A stretch of 23,729 nt of DNA from Brachionus rotundiformis (taxonomy: Eukaryota > Rotifera > Eurotatoria > Ploima > Brachionidae), in NCBI GenBank assembly GCA_016802295.1, contig JAESIW010000020.1:2554901-2578629 (forward strand). Direction: 5' to 3'. The notes under the pieces were generated by a model. It saw only the letters and a list, made by a program, of their open reading frames with translations. It ran no database searches and was not told the origin of the DNA. This document shows, piece by piece, positions 9,601 through 17,950 of this stretch; the first letter of the stretch is position 1, and each line of letters begins with the position of its first letter. The position numbers and the translations under genes were made by a program.

Positions 9601-10389
9601 ATTGAATATGAATACAATCTTGTTAAGAAGATGCTGGACGAGATGTTAGATGCGGGACTTAAACAAAAGAGCGAAAGCCCTTGAAGCTCACCAGTTCTTT
9701 TTGAGAATAAACCTGATGGTTCAATCAGGTTTACAGTTGACTACTCAAAGTTGAATGGTATCACTGTGAAAGACGCTCATCCTTTGCCGAATGCAGAATA
9801 ACTCTAAATGGTTTACTAAACTCGATCAGGATCAAGGCTTTTATTAAATCCCATTAGATGAGGAATCAAAGAAATACACAGTGTTTGCGTGCGAATGGGG
9901 ATTATATGAATACAATTTTATGCCAATGGGCCTTAGAAATGCACCAGCTAGGTTACAGAGGATGATGAATGATGTTCACAAAGAGTGTTTCGAAGAAGGA
10001 TACGTATCTGTATTTCTCGATGACATCCTAATCCACTCTTCTACACTTGATGAATGTCGTGGACAAGCTCCGCCGAAACGATCGTAAAGTAAAATAAAAA
10101 AAGTGTTAGCTGGTAAAGGAGGAAGTAACATTTTTAGGACATGTTATATCATACAGGTGCATCAATCAGTTAATCAAGTTTTGTGAGATTTGCCAAAAAA
10201 CAAAAAAAGCTAAGTTAAAACCAATCATTAAAAACCCGAAGTCTAAAGTTAGAACTGTCCACCATAATCGGCTAAAAAATACATTGAACCTTCTCCAACC
10301 ATATCTGATAAACCCTCGAGTAAAGAGCCCGAATCAACCCAGCCAACACCGCATAGAAATTTAAACAGTCGAAATGTGAAAAAAGGGGA
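9601..10389 (+). mobile_element. Ty3/gypsy LTR retrotransposon, internally deleted pol (gypsy-1)
   Basis: The start corresponds to RT fingers: KKMLDEMLDAGLKQKSESP[stop]SSPVLF (9620-9700), then KPDGSIRFTVDYSKLNGITV and DAHPLP. A frameshift follows, then WFTKLDQDQGFY (about 9810), FACEWGLYEYNFMPMGLRNA (9884-9945) and the active-site box VFLDDILIH (about 10010-10035). After EVTFLGHVIS (about 10125) the sequence jumps straight to an integrase zinc-finger remnant (KFCEICQKTK, 10178-10207), then to the pol C-terminus VHHNRLK (about 10258-10276). RNase H and the integrase core are deleted. Stops include TGA at 9682 for the conserved Trp of SP[W]SSP and TAA for Gln in GFY[Q]IP. It ends at a polypurine tract. 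It belongs to a different family from the copy at 12 kb. Confidence 0.85.
10378..10389 (+). other. Candidate polypurine tract of gypsy-1
   Basis: GAAAAAAGGGGA follows the pol C-terminus, where the plus-strand primer of an LTR element is expected. A GC-richer segment (10390-10560) follows and could be the beginning of a 3' LTR, but no partner LTR or clean TG...CA borders are visible. Confidence 0.45.
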
Positions 10390-11002
10390 CGTCCGAGGAA
10401 ATGTACTAGTAAAGTGGCGGTGAACGAGATGGAGTGCGGACTCTGCTGACGTCCGCTAATGTTCTTAAGCTTGAACGAGTTAATGCGGATAGCGTGTGGT
10501 CACCTGTTTTGTGTTGACTGTATTTACGGGTCAATTGTGGACATCCGCGAGTGCCCAAAATATGAGACACCTGTCGACTACAGCGATATATCAAAACTTT
10601 TTTACGAGGAACAATAAGTCTAGTCTCAAAATTTTGTTTTTTTTGTTGTTGTTTTTGTTTCTTCATGCTCCGGTCGTAAGAATGTGGGTCCGCTCTTTTC
10701 ATGGATGGAGGCCTATGTTATGCCAGCAAAACTTACTTCTCTTTTCTTTAATAATTCTAATATAAGAGCAAGATTAATTTTAATTTAAAAGAAAAAAGAA
10801 TAAAAGCACATTAAAAAAGAGTCTCTTATTAAAACACGATTCTTTACAATTGTAATATCTGAATGTTTTATTAATAAATTTGAATTGAAAATCATTTTAA
10901 CTAGACATCTAAATCTTAATTCGACATGAAAATCTTCTGTTCCATATAAACATAAAGAGACAGACCTATAAAATGATTTTTATATATATTTTTTTTTAAA
11001 CT
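10390..11002. other. Possible 3' LTR remnant of gypsy-1, then AT-rich non-coding
   Basis: Bases 10390-10560 are GC-richer than the surroundings and contain GACGTCCG twice (10388 and 10449). They may be LTR sequence, and open frames here on both strands carry no known domain. A T/G-rich simple tract lies at about 10635-10665. From 10740 on the sequence is AT-rich, with no coding signal. Confidence 0.3.
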
Positions 11003-11289
11003 TCATAACTTATAATTAGTTGGAAATTTGAATTTGACTAATGGATAGTTTTTGATGGAATTTCCGATTGAGTATAAATGTTTAAGGAAAGATTCAAAAT
11101 CAAACTTAATATTCTCACAGAAGTTGTTGATATCTCTTAAGATCTTATCTTTTATTTTCTTTTGTTTAATTTTTATTCGTAAATGAGCCTTCGCTCGGAA
11201 GGTTTTTTTACTTAATAAAATAAATAAAAACTTTTTATTCTTAAAAAAGTTAAACTGAAATATAGTTTTAGATCCATAATGTTGTAAAA
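11003..11289 (-). CDS. Open frame without start codon, unidentified coding relic
   Basis: The minus frame is open for about 95 codons from 11289 down to a TGA at 11003-11005, with no ATG, so it is easy to miss. It includes FFKNKKFLFILLSKKTFRA (weakly hydrophobic), a lysine-rich middle, DINNFCENIKFDFESFLKHL and a C-terminus KFKFPTNYKL. With about 75% A+T, an open run this long is unlikely by chance, yet no family is recognised. It begins 10 bases beyond the stop of the GT8 relic on the same strand and in a different frame, so it could be a displaced part of that locus or a separate gene fragment. Confidence 0.3.
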
Positions 11290-11298
11290 ATTAAATTT

Positions 11299-11890
11299 TT
11301 AAATGCTTGAGAAATTTTTCCATTTATTACAAATTTCTTCATATTTTTGGGTGCATACCCATGGCTTTTCCATTGTATAGTGGATTATCCTTATGTCATT
11401 CTGATTTTCATTCCAAAATTTTTTTTTCTGTCTATAATAAGCTAAATTTACATTATATTTAAAGTTTCTAAGATATTCCCATCAGAAATATTCTTTGTTG
11501 CTGAAAAAATATAATTTTTCTTTTTCATTAAATGACGAATATTAAACAGAAAATCAATGTTTCCAACCACTTGAACATCTGAATCCATAAAAATAACTTG
11601 TTTGTATTCAGTCATATTCCATAAAACAAGTCTACTAAAAGTTTCTCTAAATCTTGGATAAGTCTTGATCTCTTCTCTCGGAGAAATTCTTTTTATGGCA
11701 CAAAATTTCCATCCAGTCTTTATTAGAATATTTCTCATATTTTACAAATTTTCTTAGATTCATTATCTAGAATTATTTTGTCAAAATTTATTTTTGCATA
11801 CTTTGTAGCAGATTGAAATAATTTTATCGCTGAATATGAATAGTTCGTGTAATTGAGTAAAGATTGCGATTGATTGATTTCTATAAATAT
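11299..11890 (-). pseudogene. GT8-family glycosyltransferase relic
   Basis: Three minus-strand pieces match the order of a glycosyltransferase family 8 domain (glycogenin-like or related). Upstream (about 11860-11750) is NYSYSAIKLFQSATKY followed by INFDKIIL. Next comes the open piece 11738-11448 (96 codons) with YPRFRETFSRLVLWNMTEY and the DxD-type metal site VIFMDSDVQVVGNIDFLF (D52, D54). Last, in a third frame (about 11440-11299), is FWNENQNDIRIIHYTMEKPW, the family's C-terminal HxxxxKPW element. Between the second and third pieces the middle of the domain is gone (the segment with the FNSG- and DQ-type motifs), and frameshifts separate all three. Function is lost. GT8 enzymes transfer glucose, galactose or GlcNAc using UDP-sugars; the acceptor cannot be told. 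Confidence 0.75.
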
Positions 11891-12004
11891 TATTTAGACA
11901 AGAATGAATCGAAACATTTTTAATTTCAATTTCTGAGTTCGAATAAAAAAAAAGAAAAAAAAAAGCAAAAATTAAAAATTAAGAAAAAAATTTTTTTTTA
12001 TCAT

Positions 12005-14783
12005 CTCATTCGAGATGGTTTACAAAACTCGATCTTTATACTGGATATTTTCAAATTTTAATGAAACCAAAAGGTAGAAATCAAACGGCATTCACATGTG
12101 AATGGGGTTTGTTCGAGTACGTCGTAATGCCAATGGGGCTCACAAACGCTCCAGCTACATTCTAAAGAGCGATGAATCAAGTGTTGAAAAAATTCACTTT
12201 AGCTGGATTTGTGGTGGTTTTCTTGGATGATTTCCTGATTCATTCAGAGTCACTGGTCGAACACTTTAAACACATAGAACTTGTAGTCAACGCATTGAAG
12301 AAATTCCAACTTTCAGTTAAAATGAAAAAGTGTGATATGGCGAAGCAAGAGATAGTATTTTTAGGCCATGTAATTCCAAGTGGTTCAATCAAGCCAGACA
12401 AGTTAAAGTACAAAGCTCTTTTCCAATACAAAGACCAAAAACATTAACCCAACTTCAGAGCTTCCTCGGACTGGCCCAATACTATCGGAAATTCATTGAA
12501 AATTTTGCCAAGATTTCTGCTTCATTATACAAGCTAACAACAAAAGAAGAAGCCGCGAATAAAAATGAACTAAACTGGACCGATGATTGTGAAAATGCAT
12601 ATAACACACTTAGAAATTACCTTACAAGAGAAAAAGTTCTCATGCTGCCAGATCTCAAAAAGAAATTTGTCCTGAAAACCTACGCAAGTAACACTGACGT
12701 TGGCGCAGTTCTTAGCCAAGAATTGAATGGAAATTTGCGGCCAATAGCATACATCGGCAAACCACTAAACAAGGCCCAACGAAATTACTCGACAACCGAA
12801 AAAGAACTTTTGGCCATCGTACTAGCCGTCGAACACTTTCACCAATATCTTTATGGCCGAGAATTTGATATTGTTACTGATCATCAGCCGCTGTCATGGC
12901 TCTCATCTAGTAAAACCCCGAAATCAAGGTTGGCACGATGGTTAATCAGAATTAACAATTATACTTTTGGAATTATATATCAAAGTGGCAAGGTTCATTC
13001 AAACGCAGATGCGCTTTCAAGATGGAATGTTCAAGAGAACCAGAGCAAGTCGTACGACCAACCAGAAGATGATGACAAAATTATAAACTTCATCTTCGAT
13101 AATATAAAAATTGAGCAAAAAGAAAAAGCTCATAGCGTTACATTCGTTACGCCAGCTGAGCAAAGCAAAGAAAATTGCATTCTATGGATAAAGCTACTTA
13201 TTGAAAAAAATGGTAGTACAAAGCCGTTTATCGAAAAGGAGCACTTGAATACCAACCTTAAAAGAGTCCTTTACGAGAACTATGATGATTTACGACTTGT
13301 TGATCAACTCTTGTATTGGTTTAAACCACAAGAAGACGGATCGTTTCAAAAACTGATAATACTACCGGCACATATGGTAAATAAAATACTAACTTTTATC
13401 CATTGCTCAATATTTCATGGACATTTAGGAGTCAGGAAGACTCTGGATAAAATCCAGTCAAGATTCTTTAGACCTGCTCTAAAGAACAGAACCATTACTT
13501 TTGTAAGAAATTGTCTTACCTGTCAAAAAATAAAAAATCCACAAACCCTTCACAAAGCAAAATTGCAACCCCTACTCCCCACCAGACCATTTTAGCCGTA
13601 ACCTGTGATATAATCGGTCCGCTACCTGGTACAAAAGATGGAAATATTTACATTTTAGTGGTTTGTGATCATTTTTCAAAATGGGTAGCACTTTTCGCTC
13701 TTCCAAACATTACTGCTGAGAGCGTTGCCAAGCGTCTGATTAACCTCATGATGATCCATGGTCTCTTCATAAATATCCTAACAGACGGTGCGAAAAACTT
13801 TTAATCGGAACTCTTAAGCAAATTCATAAACTCAAAACTTCACCATATCACCCTGAGTGTGACGGCTTGACCGTACGTTTTAATCGCACATTAAAGACAA
13901 TGCTTTCATGCTTCGTCAACGAGCACCAAAATGACTGTGATGAGTATTTACAATATATGGCATATGCATACAACACATCAACCCATGCAACCACTAACCA
14001 TACACCATACGAAGTTGTATACGGCAGAAAACCAAAGATACCATTCGATTTAATAATTGATAACGAAGACGAGCCTAACGACAAAATTTACGAATTAGAC
14101 CAAACATACCAAGCGAGTATAGTGGTAAAGTTGTTCGTCGAAGGACTTCAAGAAAAACTTCACGATGTTTAAAAGAATGTCGAGAAGAATAGTGATTTTA
14201 TGGTTAATAGATCTAGAATTCAGCATGATAGAAATATAAAGCCCGTCGAGTACAAAATCGACGATATGGTAATGTTGAAGTAGCCCTAATTAAAGAAAGG
14301 TCTCTCGAAGAAATTGTAACCCAAATGGGAAGGCCCGTTTATCGTACAAGAAAAAGTTGGCCCAGTCAACTACAAAATAAAAAGGTTCAACCAACCAAAA
14401 TCCAAACAAAAATTGGTCCACAATAACCGTTTAAAACGTTTCTTCGGCTCATAACTCAAACCTCATGACGACTCGGTAGTGGAGGACGATAGTAGGGACA
14501 AGAAAAGTATGTTTAAGAAGTCAAATAAGAAAATGGTGAAGACTAAATCAACTAAACTATGCCAGGCAAAATTGATACTGCCGACTAAGGTGACGCCCAG
14601 GAAATTGCTGAATTTAATTCAAATAAAGATTTGGTATCACAGTCCGAGTCAATTTTGGAATCGGCTGATGATGAGGATGAGACATTTCAACCAAACCACT
14701 ATTTTCAAACTAGATAAGTAATCGACCAGACCATCTAATGAGGAGCAAACGCTCAATTAAACCCGTAGATAGGTTAGGATACT
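12005..14783 (+). pseudogene. Ty3/gypsy pol: RT, RNase H, integrase (gypsy-2), 5'-truncated
   Basis: Domains run in order. RT has WFTKLDLYTGYFQI (about 12017), CEWGLFEYVVMPMGLTNAPA (12100-12160), box VVFLDDFLIH (about 12215) and VFLGHVI. The RT connection has SFLGLAQYYRKF. RNase H has GAVLSQ, TTEKELLAIV and VTDHQPLSWL (12690-12900). The integrase zinc finger ends in CLTCQKIK (about 13513-13536). The integrase core has CDIIGPLP and ILTDGAKNF, then YHPECDGL and FNRTLK. The GPY/F module (GPFIVQEK...VHNNRLKRFF, 14335-14445) is followed by a tail ending in SKRSIKPVDRLGY just before TAA near 14783. Lesions: TAA for Gln at 12163-12165, frameshifts near 12418 and 13560, a stop at 13802-13804, and later stops. 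The catalytic Glu of the DDE triad is Val (GTA, 13873-13875). Gag, protease and the RT fingers are absent. Confidence 0.9.
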
Positions 14784-15048
14784 AATTTTCATTTAACTTT
14801 TTAAAAATTATTAGCTGTTTTTGTAATATTTTGTATAGTTTCTAGTTTTTATGTAAAAACAAAAGAAGGAGTAATCCAGAAAACCTTTTCTTTTTCTATT
14901 AAAATTTGAATCAAAAAGTTAAGTTAAATCTGACCCAAATTATTAATTTTTGTAAAGCAATTTTTGAATAACTACTAAAATTTAAAATTCAAGATTAAAA
15001 AAATTCAAAATTTAAGATTTTAAAACTAAAAATTATTTAAAACGAAAA
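14784..15048. other. AT-rich spacer between gypsy-2 pol and the RING ORF
   Basis: This is a very A+T-rich gap containing near-repeats such as AAAATTTAAAATTCAAGATT and AAATTCAAAATTTAAGATTT. No ORF is present. In LTR elements with a third ORF, this position usually holds a splice acceptor for a subgenomic transcript. Candidates exist (for example TTTTTGTAAAG near 14955), but none stands out. Confidence 0.4.
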
Positions 15049-15946
15049 ATGCAAGACGAACACGACATTATGGTACATCGCGTTTCGAATGTACAAAATG
15101 CAAACGAGATACTCCGAGAAGAGCTTGACGAATATAAACAAAAGTTGGGTCCGATCAAATGGCTAAGAATGGGTCCGAACCGGGGTTTCCACAAGACAAA
15201 TTACGCTTTCCTAAGATATCAGGCGAGCTCAATACACCAGGAAGCGACCGACTTCCTTAAAAAAGTCGGTATCCCCGAAACCAAAATCTGGTTCGAGATT
15301 AATTCACGCCCGACCACGATCAATCACCATCGACAGGAGGAGTCAGTGACCCCAAGGGTGTCCCGGCTGATGGAAGAGCTCCTGGAAGAAAAGAGAAAGC
15401 TCGAACAGAGCACCAGGCAGTGCCAACAACAGCGACTGGAGTCTGAGGCTGCCAATTAGCGGGCTTCCAATGCTGAAACTGAAATGGCAGAGAGCCGCCA
15501 GCTGATAAATGACTTGGAAAATTAAAGTCAGCCGATTGGAACTCAACCAACAACAACTGCAGGCGAAACTGAATAGCATTCGATGTTTGGTGCGTGATCT
15601 CCTAGCCGAACAAGGAAACCAACCATGGCCATCACAAGTCCAAATACAGGTCACCGGAAGCCAACAGCCAGTCCAAAGATCGACTTTGTGTCGATCAGAC
15701 AACTTCCCAGGCCACCAACGACAAAGGCCCATCAATTTATTGGAGGACCATGTCCAGTGTGCCTTGAGCAGTTCGAGAACTGCCCTTCAATCGTCTCGAC
15801 GCAATGCGGACACCTCATGTGCGAGGAATATATGAACGGGCACGTCCGCAACTCCGATCGTGACTTCTGAGAATGCTGCCCAGCTTGTCGTTCGCAGTTG
15901 GCTAGCAACTACTACCACAGAGTCCTTTACAACTACTATGAATCTC
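15049..15946 (+). pseudogene. Coiled-coil plus C-terminal RING-finger ORF, between pol and 3' LTR
   Basis: The open part 15049-15459 starts with ATG. A short heptad region is followed by KWLRMGPNRGFHKTNYAFLR and FLKKVGIPETKIWFEI, which is unrecognised. From about residue 100 a Glu/Gln-rich coiled coil begins. It carries on past a TAG (15457-15459) to INDLEN and, after a one-base slip near 15520, into KVSRLELNQQQLQAKLNSIR. After a second slip the frame returns. A RING-like domain lies at 15751-15890: CPVCLEQF, QCGHLMC, then CCPACRSQL. The sixth ligand position is Tyr instead of Cys/His (CEEY), and TGA at 15868 interrupts before CPAC. RING domains are usually ubiquitin E3 modules; a C-terminal RING after a coiled coil recalls BRE1- or TRIM-type proteins without implying homology. 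GC content is much higher than in flanking DNA. The polypurine tract and LTR follow directly, which places it in the env slot of the element. Confidence 0.65.
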
Positions 15947-15948
15947 CT

Positions 15949-16003
15949 GTTGTTTTTTTTGTTTTTTTGTTTGTTTTTTGTTGTTGTTTTGTTTTGTTTT
16001 TTT
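15949..16003 (+). repeat. T/G-rich low-complexity tract
   Basis: This is a run of TTTTG/TTG/GTT units just after the RING ORF. It resembles a simple repeat and may reflect slippage in the element's 3' untranslated part. Confidence 0.7.
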
Positions 16004-16068
16004 AGTGGTTTCATTAGTGAGGTCGATAAAGTCGGTCGGTCAATAGAGAGGCTGGAGCCTTTGCTATT

Positions 16069-16080
16069 AAAAGGGGGAGG
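16069..16080 (+). other. Polypurine tract of gypsy-2
   Basis: AAAAGGGGGAGG sits two bases upstream of a TG dinucleotide that begins an LTR-like sequence. It has the classic composition and position of a plus-strand primer. Confidence 0.7.
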
Positions 16081-16082
16081 TA

Positions 16083-16225
16083 TGTAAGACCCATGTCTTG
16101 ACATGTCTCTGTATGTTACTTAGATTTGTTATTACTTTGGATTCCATTTAATAAACTTTAACTAAATCTAATAGTTTTACTTATTTCCTGGCTTAAATCC
16201 CTTAAGTCCAGATCGAGACTTTTCA
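16083..16225 (+). mobile_element. Probable 3' LTR (short) of gypsy-2
   Basis: The stretch starts TGTAAGACCC directly after the polypurine tract. It includes a small hairpin (CATGTC TT GACATG) and a poly(A) signal AATAAA at 16150-16155, and can be closed at CA in ACTTTTCA (16224-16225), giving about 143 bases. The right border is constrained because Helitron coding sequence begins by 16233. No matching 5' LTR is present before 12005, so the ends are not proven. The TGTAAGACC start is well placed, but the length is short for a gypsy LTR. Confidence 0.5.
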
Positions 16226-16232
16226 ATAGTAA

Positions 16233-16590
16233 AATAAAGTTGATGCCTACACACGGATCGAAAAAACAAGACTAGATTATTACCGTCTTAATCAAAAACG
16301 ACTTCGAATAGCTTGCTATCAAGGGCTCATAGATCATTTGGAACATCAAGTTGAGCTCTTAAATGTTGAACCCGGATCACTCTAAATTCTACATTTGTAG
16401 GTGGTGTTAGATATATGCCACGAGCTTATCAAGATGCAATGGCTGTTCTATGCAAATATGCAAAACCAGATCTTTTCCTTTCTTATACTGCTAATCCCTA
16501 ATTGAAAGAAATAAAAAATGAACAAAATGGAACTTCATTCACTAATCGGTTAGATATTTGTTGAAGTGTATTAGTCAACAAAACCATAAT
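16233..16590 (+). pseudogene. Helitron Rep fragment (HUH initiator, first motif region)
   Basis: Immediately after the LTR the plus strand encodes VDAYTRIEKTRLDYYRLNQK (from 16239), then LRIACYQGLIDHL. A short damaged stretch follows, then FVGGVRYMPRAYQDAMAVL with KYAKPDLFLSYTANP (about 16400-16500) and KEI. This is the conserved path into the rolling-circle Rep domain of Helitrons, where the FLT-x-T-x-NP motif precedes the catalytic part. An NRLDIC remnant (about 16550) fits the next conserved block. Stops (including TAA just after TANP) and a frameshift disable it. The two-His and Tyr motifs are not found downstream. It corresponds to protein sequence that would follow the window's right end in the 21-23 kb gene, so it is a different copy or family. 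Confidence 0.8.
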
Positions 16591-17452
16591 CAATTGCATT
16601 TTCTATTTTATCAACATCTTTCAGTGTATTTTCAATTTCTTATGAACATTTAGTCGAGCATTTTTGTTCCCTCTTAGACTGGGCTTATTTTCATTTGTCA
16701 AAGTAGGTTGTTTCTGTTCAAATGTTTTATAAAAAACTGCACTTTTCCTACTTGGTTTTTCTTTGCAAAATTACGCCTTATCGATGGCCATTTAAATTTC
16801 AAATCTAATGTAATAATTCAGTTCCATTTTTCCAAATAACCAAATTGGAAAATAGAATTATTAACTAAAATTTTTTATAAAAAAAAATATAAAAATTAAG
16901 AGACTGGAATTATAGCTAGCGTCTTTCAACGACAAAGCTTAAAAAAACGTTAACTGATTGTTTTTAGCGAAGATTTAGATTTCTATTAAATTGAAAGTGC
17001 AATTTAAAAGCTCGATCAAGTTCTTAAAATTGCCAAAAATCAATATTGACACCTCTGCCTCATTTTTTTACAAAAAAAAAGTTCATTTTTGTGATTTTCG
17101 ACCACTGAAACCTCAAAATGGGATTAATTAATAATCGACTGCCAATTTAATTATAGATTAAAAATTTCTTTCTCCGTAATTTATTTTTAATTTTATTAAA
17201 AATTCAAGAAAAATTTATTTATTTTAATAAAAAGATATTGAAAGACAAAATTTGTTAAAGCACAAGCTTTTAAAAATGAACAGGAAATATCAAGGTAAAA
17301 CTGTGAACAAAAACTATTGCGCAATCAATTTAATTAATAACGAAAAAAATACAAGAAAAAATATAATTTTTTAACTTTTTTGACCTCTTCTGGGCGCTTA
17401 GTTTTAAAAAAAAATGGGGCTTCTGGACGCTTTGATGCTACGGCTTGATTTG
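16591..17452. other. AT-rich stretch with faint minus-strand coding traces
   Basis: No gene can be defended. On the minus strand, short pieces (EIENTLKDVDKIENAIDYGF ending at TAA, 16571-16640, and ENKPSLRGNKNARLNVHKK, near 16680) look more protein-like than random, but they lie in different frames and match nothing I know. The rest (16850-17450) is A/T-rich with no structure seen. Confidence 0.25.
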
Positions 17453-17950
17453 CTAATCAAATGCTGGTTGACTATAATTTGTTTCCTTATTTGCTGTACT
17501 GGCGGTTGCTTGTTCTGATGTTGAAGGTCTTTTAAAAAATTTCGGATTTATAGGGACAGTTGAGTTTCTACAAGAGCAGAGTAAGTCTACCACTTTTTGC
17601 GTTTTGTTCAATACCCACATTTTTAGCTGGAAACTTGTCAAACTTGAACAATTCGTAACTGATGCCAATTCCATTTTTGCAGATGTAGTGTTTTTCTAAT
17701 TTTGACAAGAACGATTGCTTAATTCCCATACTAGCTCATTTATTTCTATGATCTTGTATGAATTATTTTATTGAAATGAAGACCAAGGACCAGTTGAGTT
17801 CAAATAGTTTCTACAATCTTCTATAGTTGCTTCATAATCAACTTTTGCTAACGATACCATATATGCAACTCTGTTATTGTGTCTAAGCTTTACAATGCGC
17901 TTGTTTTGTTTAACTATTAGTGATTGATAAAAATAAGCGATTTTTATCAC
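17453..17950 (-). CDS. Two unassigned minus-strand open frames
   Basis: The open frames are 17950-17768 (60 codons, including IKIAYFYQSLIVKQNKRIV and a final NSTGPWSSFQ) and 17674-17453 (73 codons, with KMWVLNKTQKVVDLLCSCRN and a Ser/Thr-rich end). They are on the same strand and may be parts of one broken or intron-containing gene. A polypyrimidine run lies between them. No domain is recognised, and the lengths allow chance, so these are low-confidence hypothetical pieces. Confidence 0.2.

Noticed and set aside
10406..10765. Overlapping open frames on both strands near the end of gypsy-1
   Set aside because: They mirror each other in a GC-richer patch likely to be LTR sequence; the protein content is low-complexity with no domain.
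13848..14084. Minus-strand open frame inside integrase
   Set aside because: It is the shadow of the integrase core coding on the plus strand.
145..15870. Alternative nuclear code with TGA = Trp
   Set aside because: Several TGA codons sit at Trp positions, but TAA and TAG lesions lie alongside, only dead elements show them, and the intact gene uses TGG freely. Ordinary G-to-A decay explains them.
15320..16104. Minus-strand frames under the RING ORF and a plus frame at 15860-16087
   Set aside because: They are shadows of the coiled-coil/RING coding sequence and of the T/G tract; no motifs.
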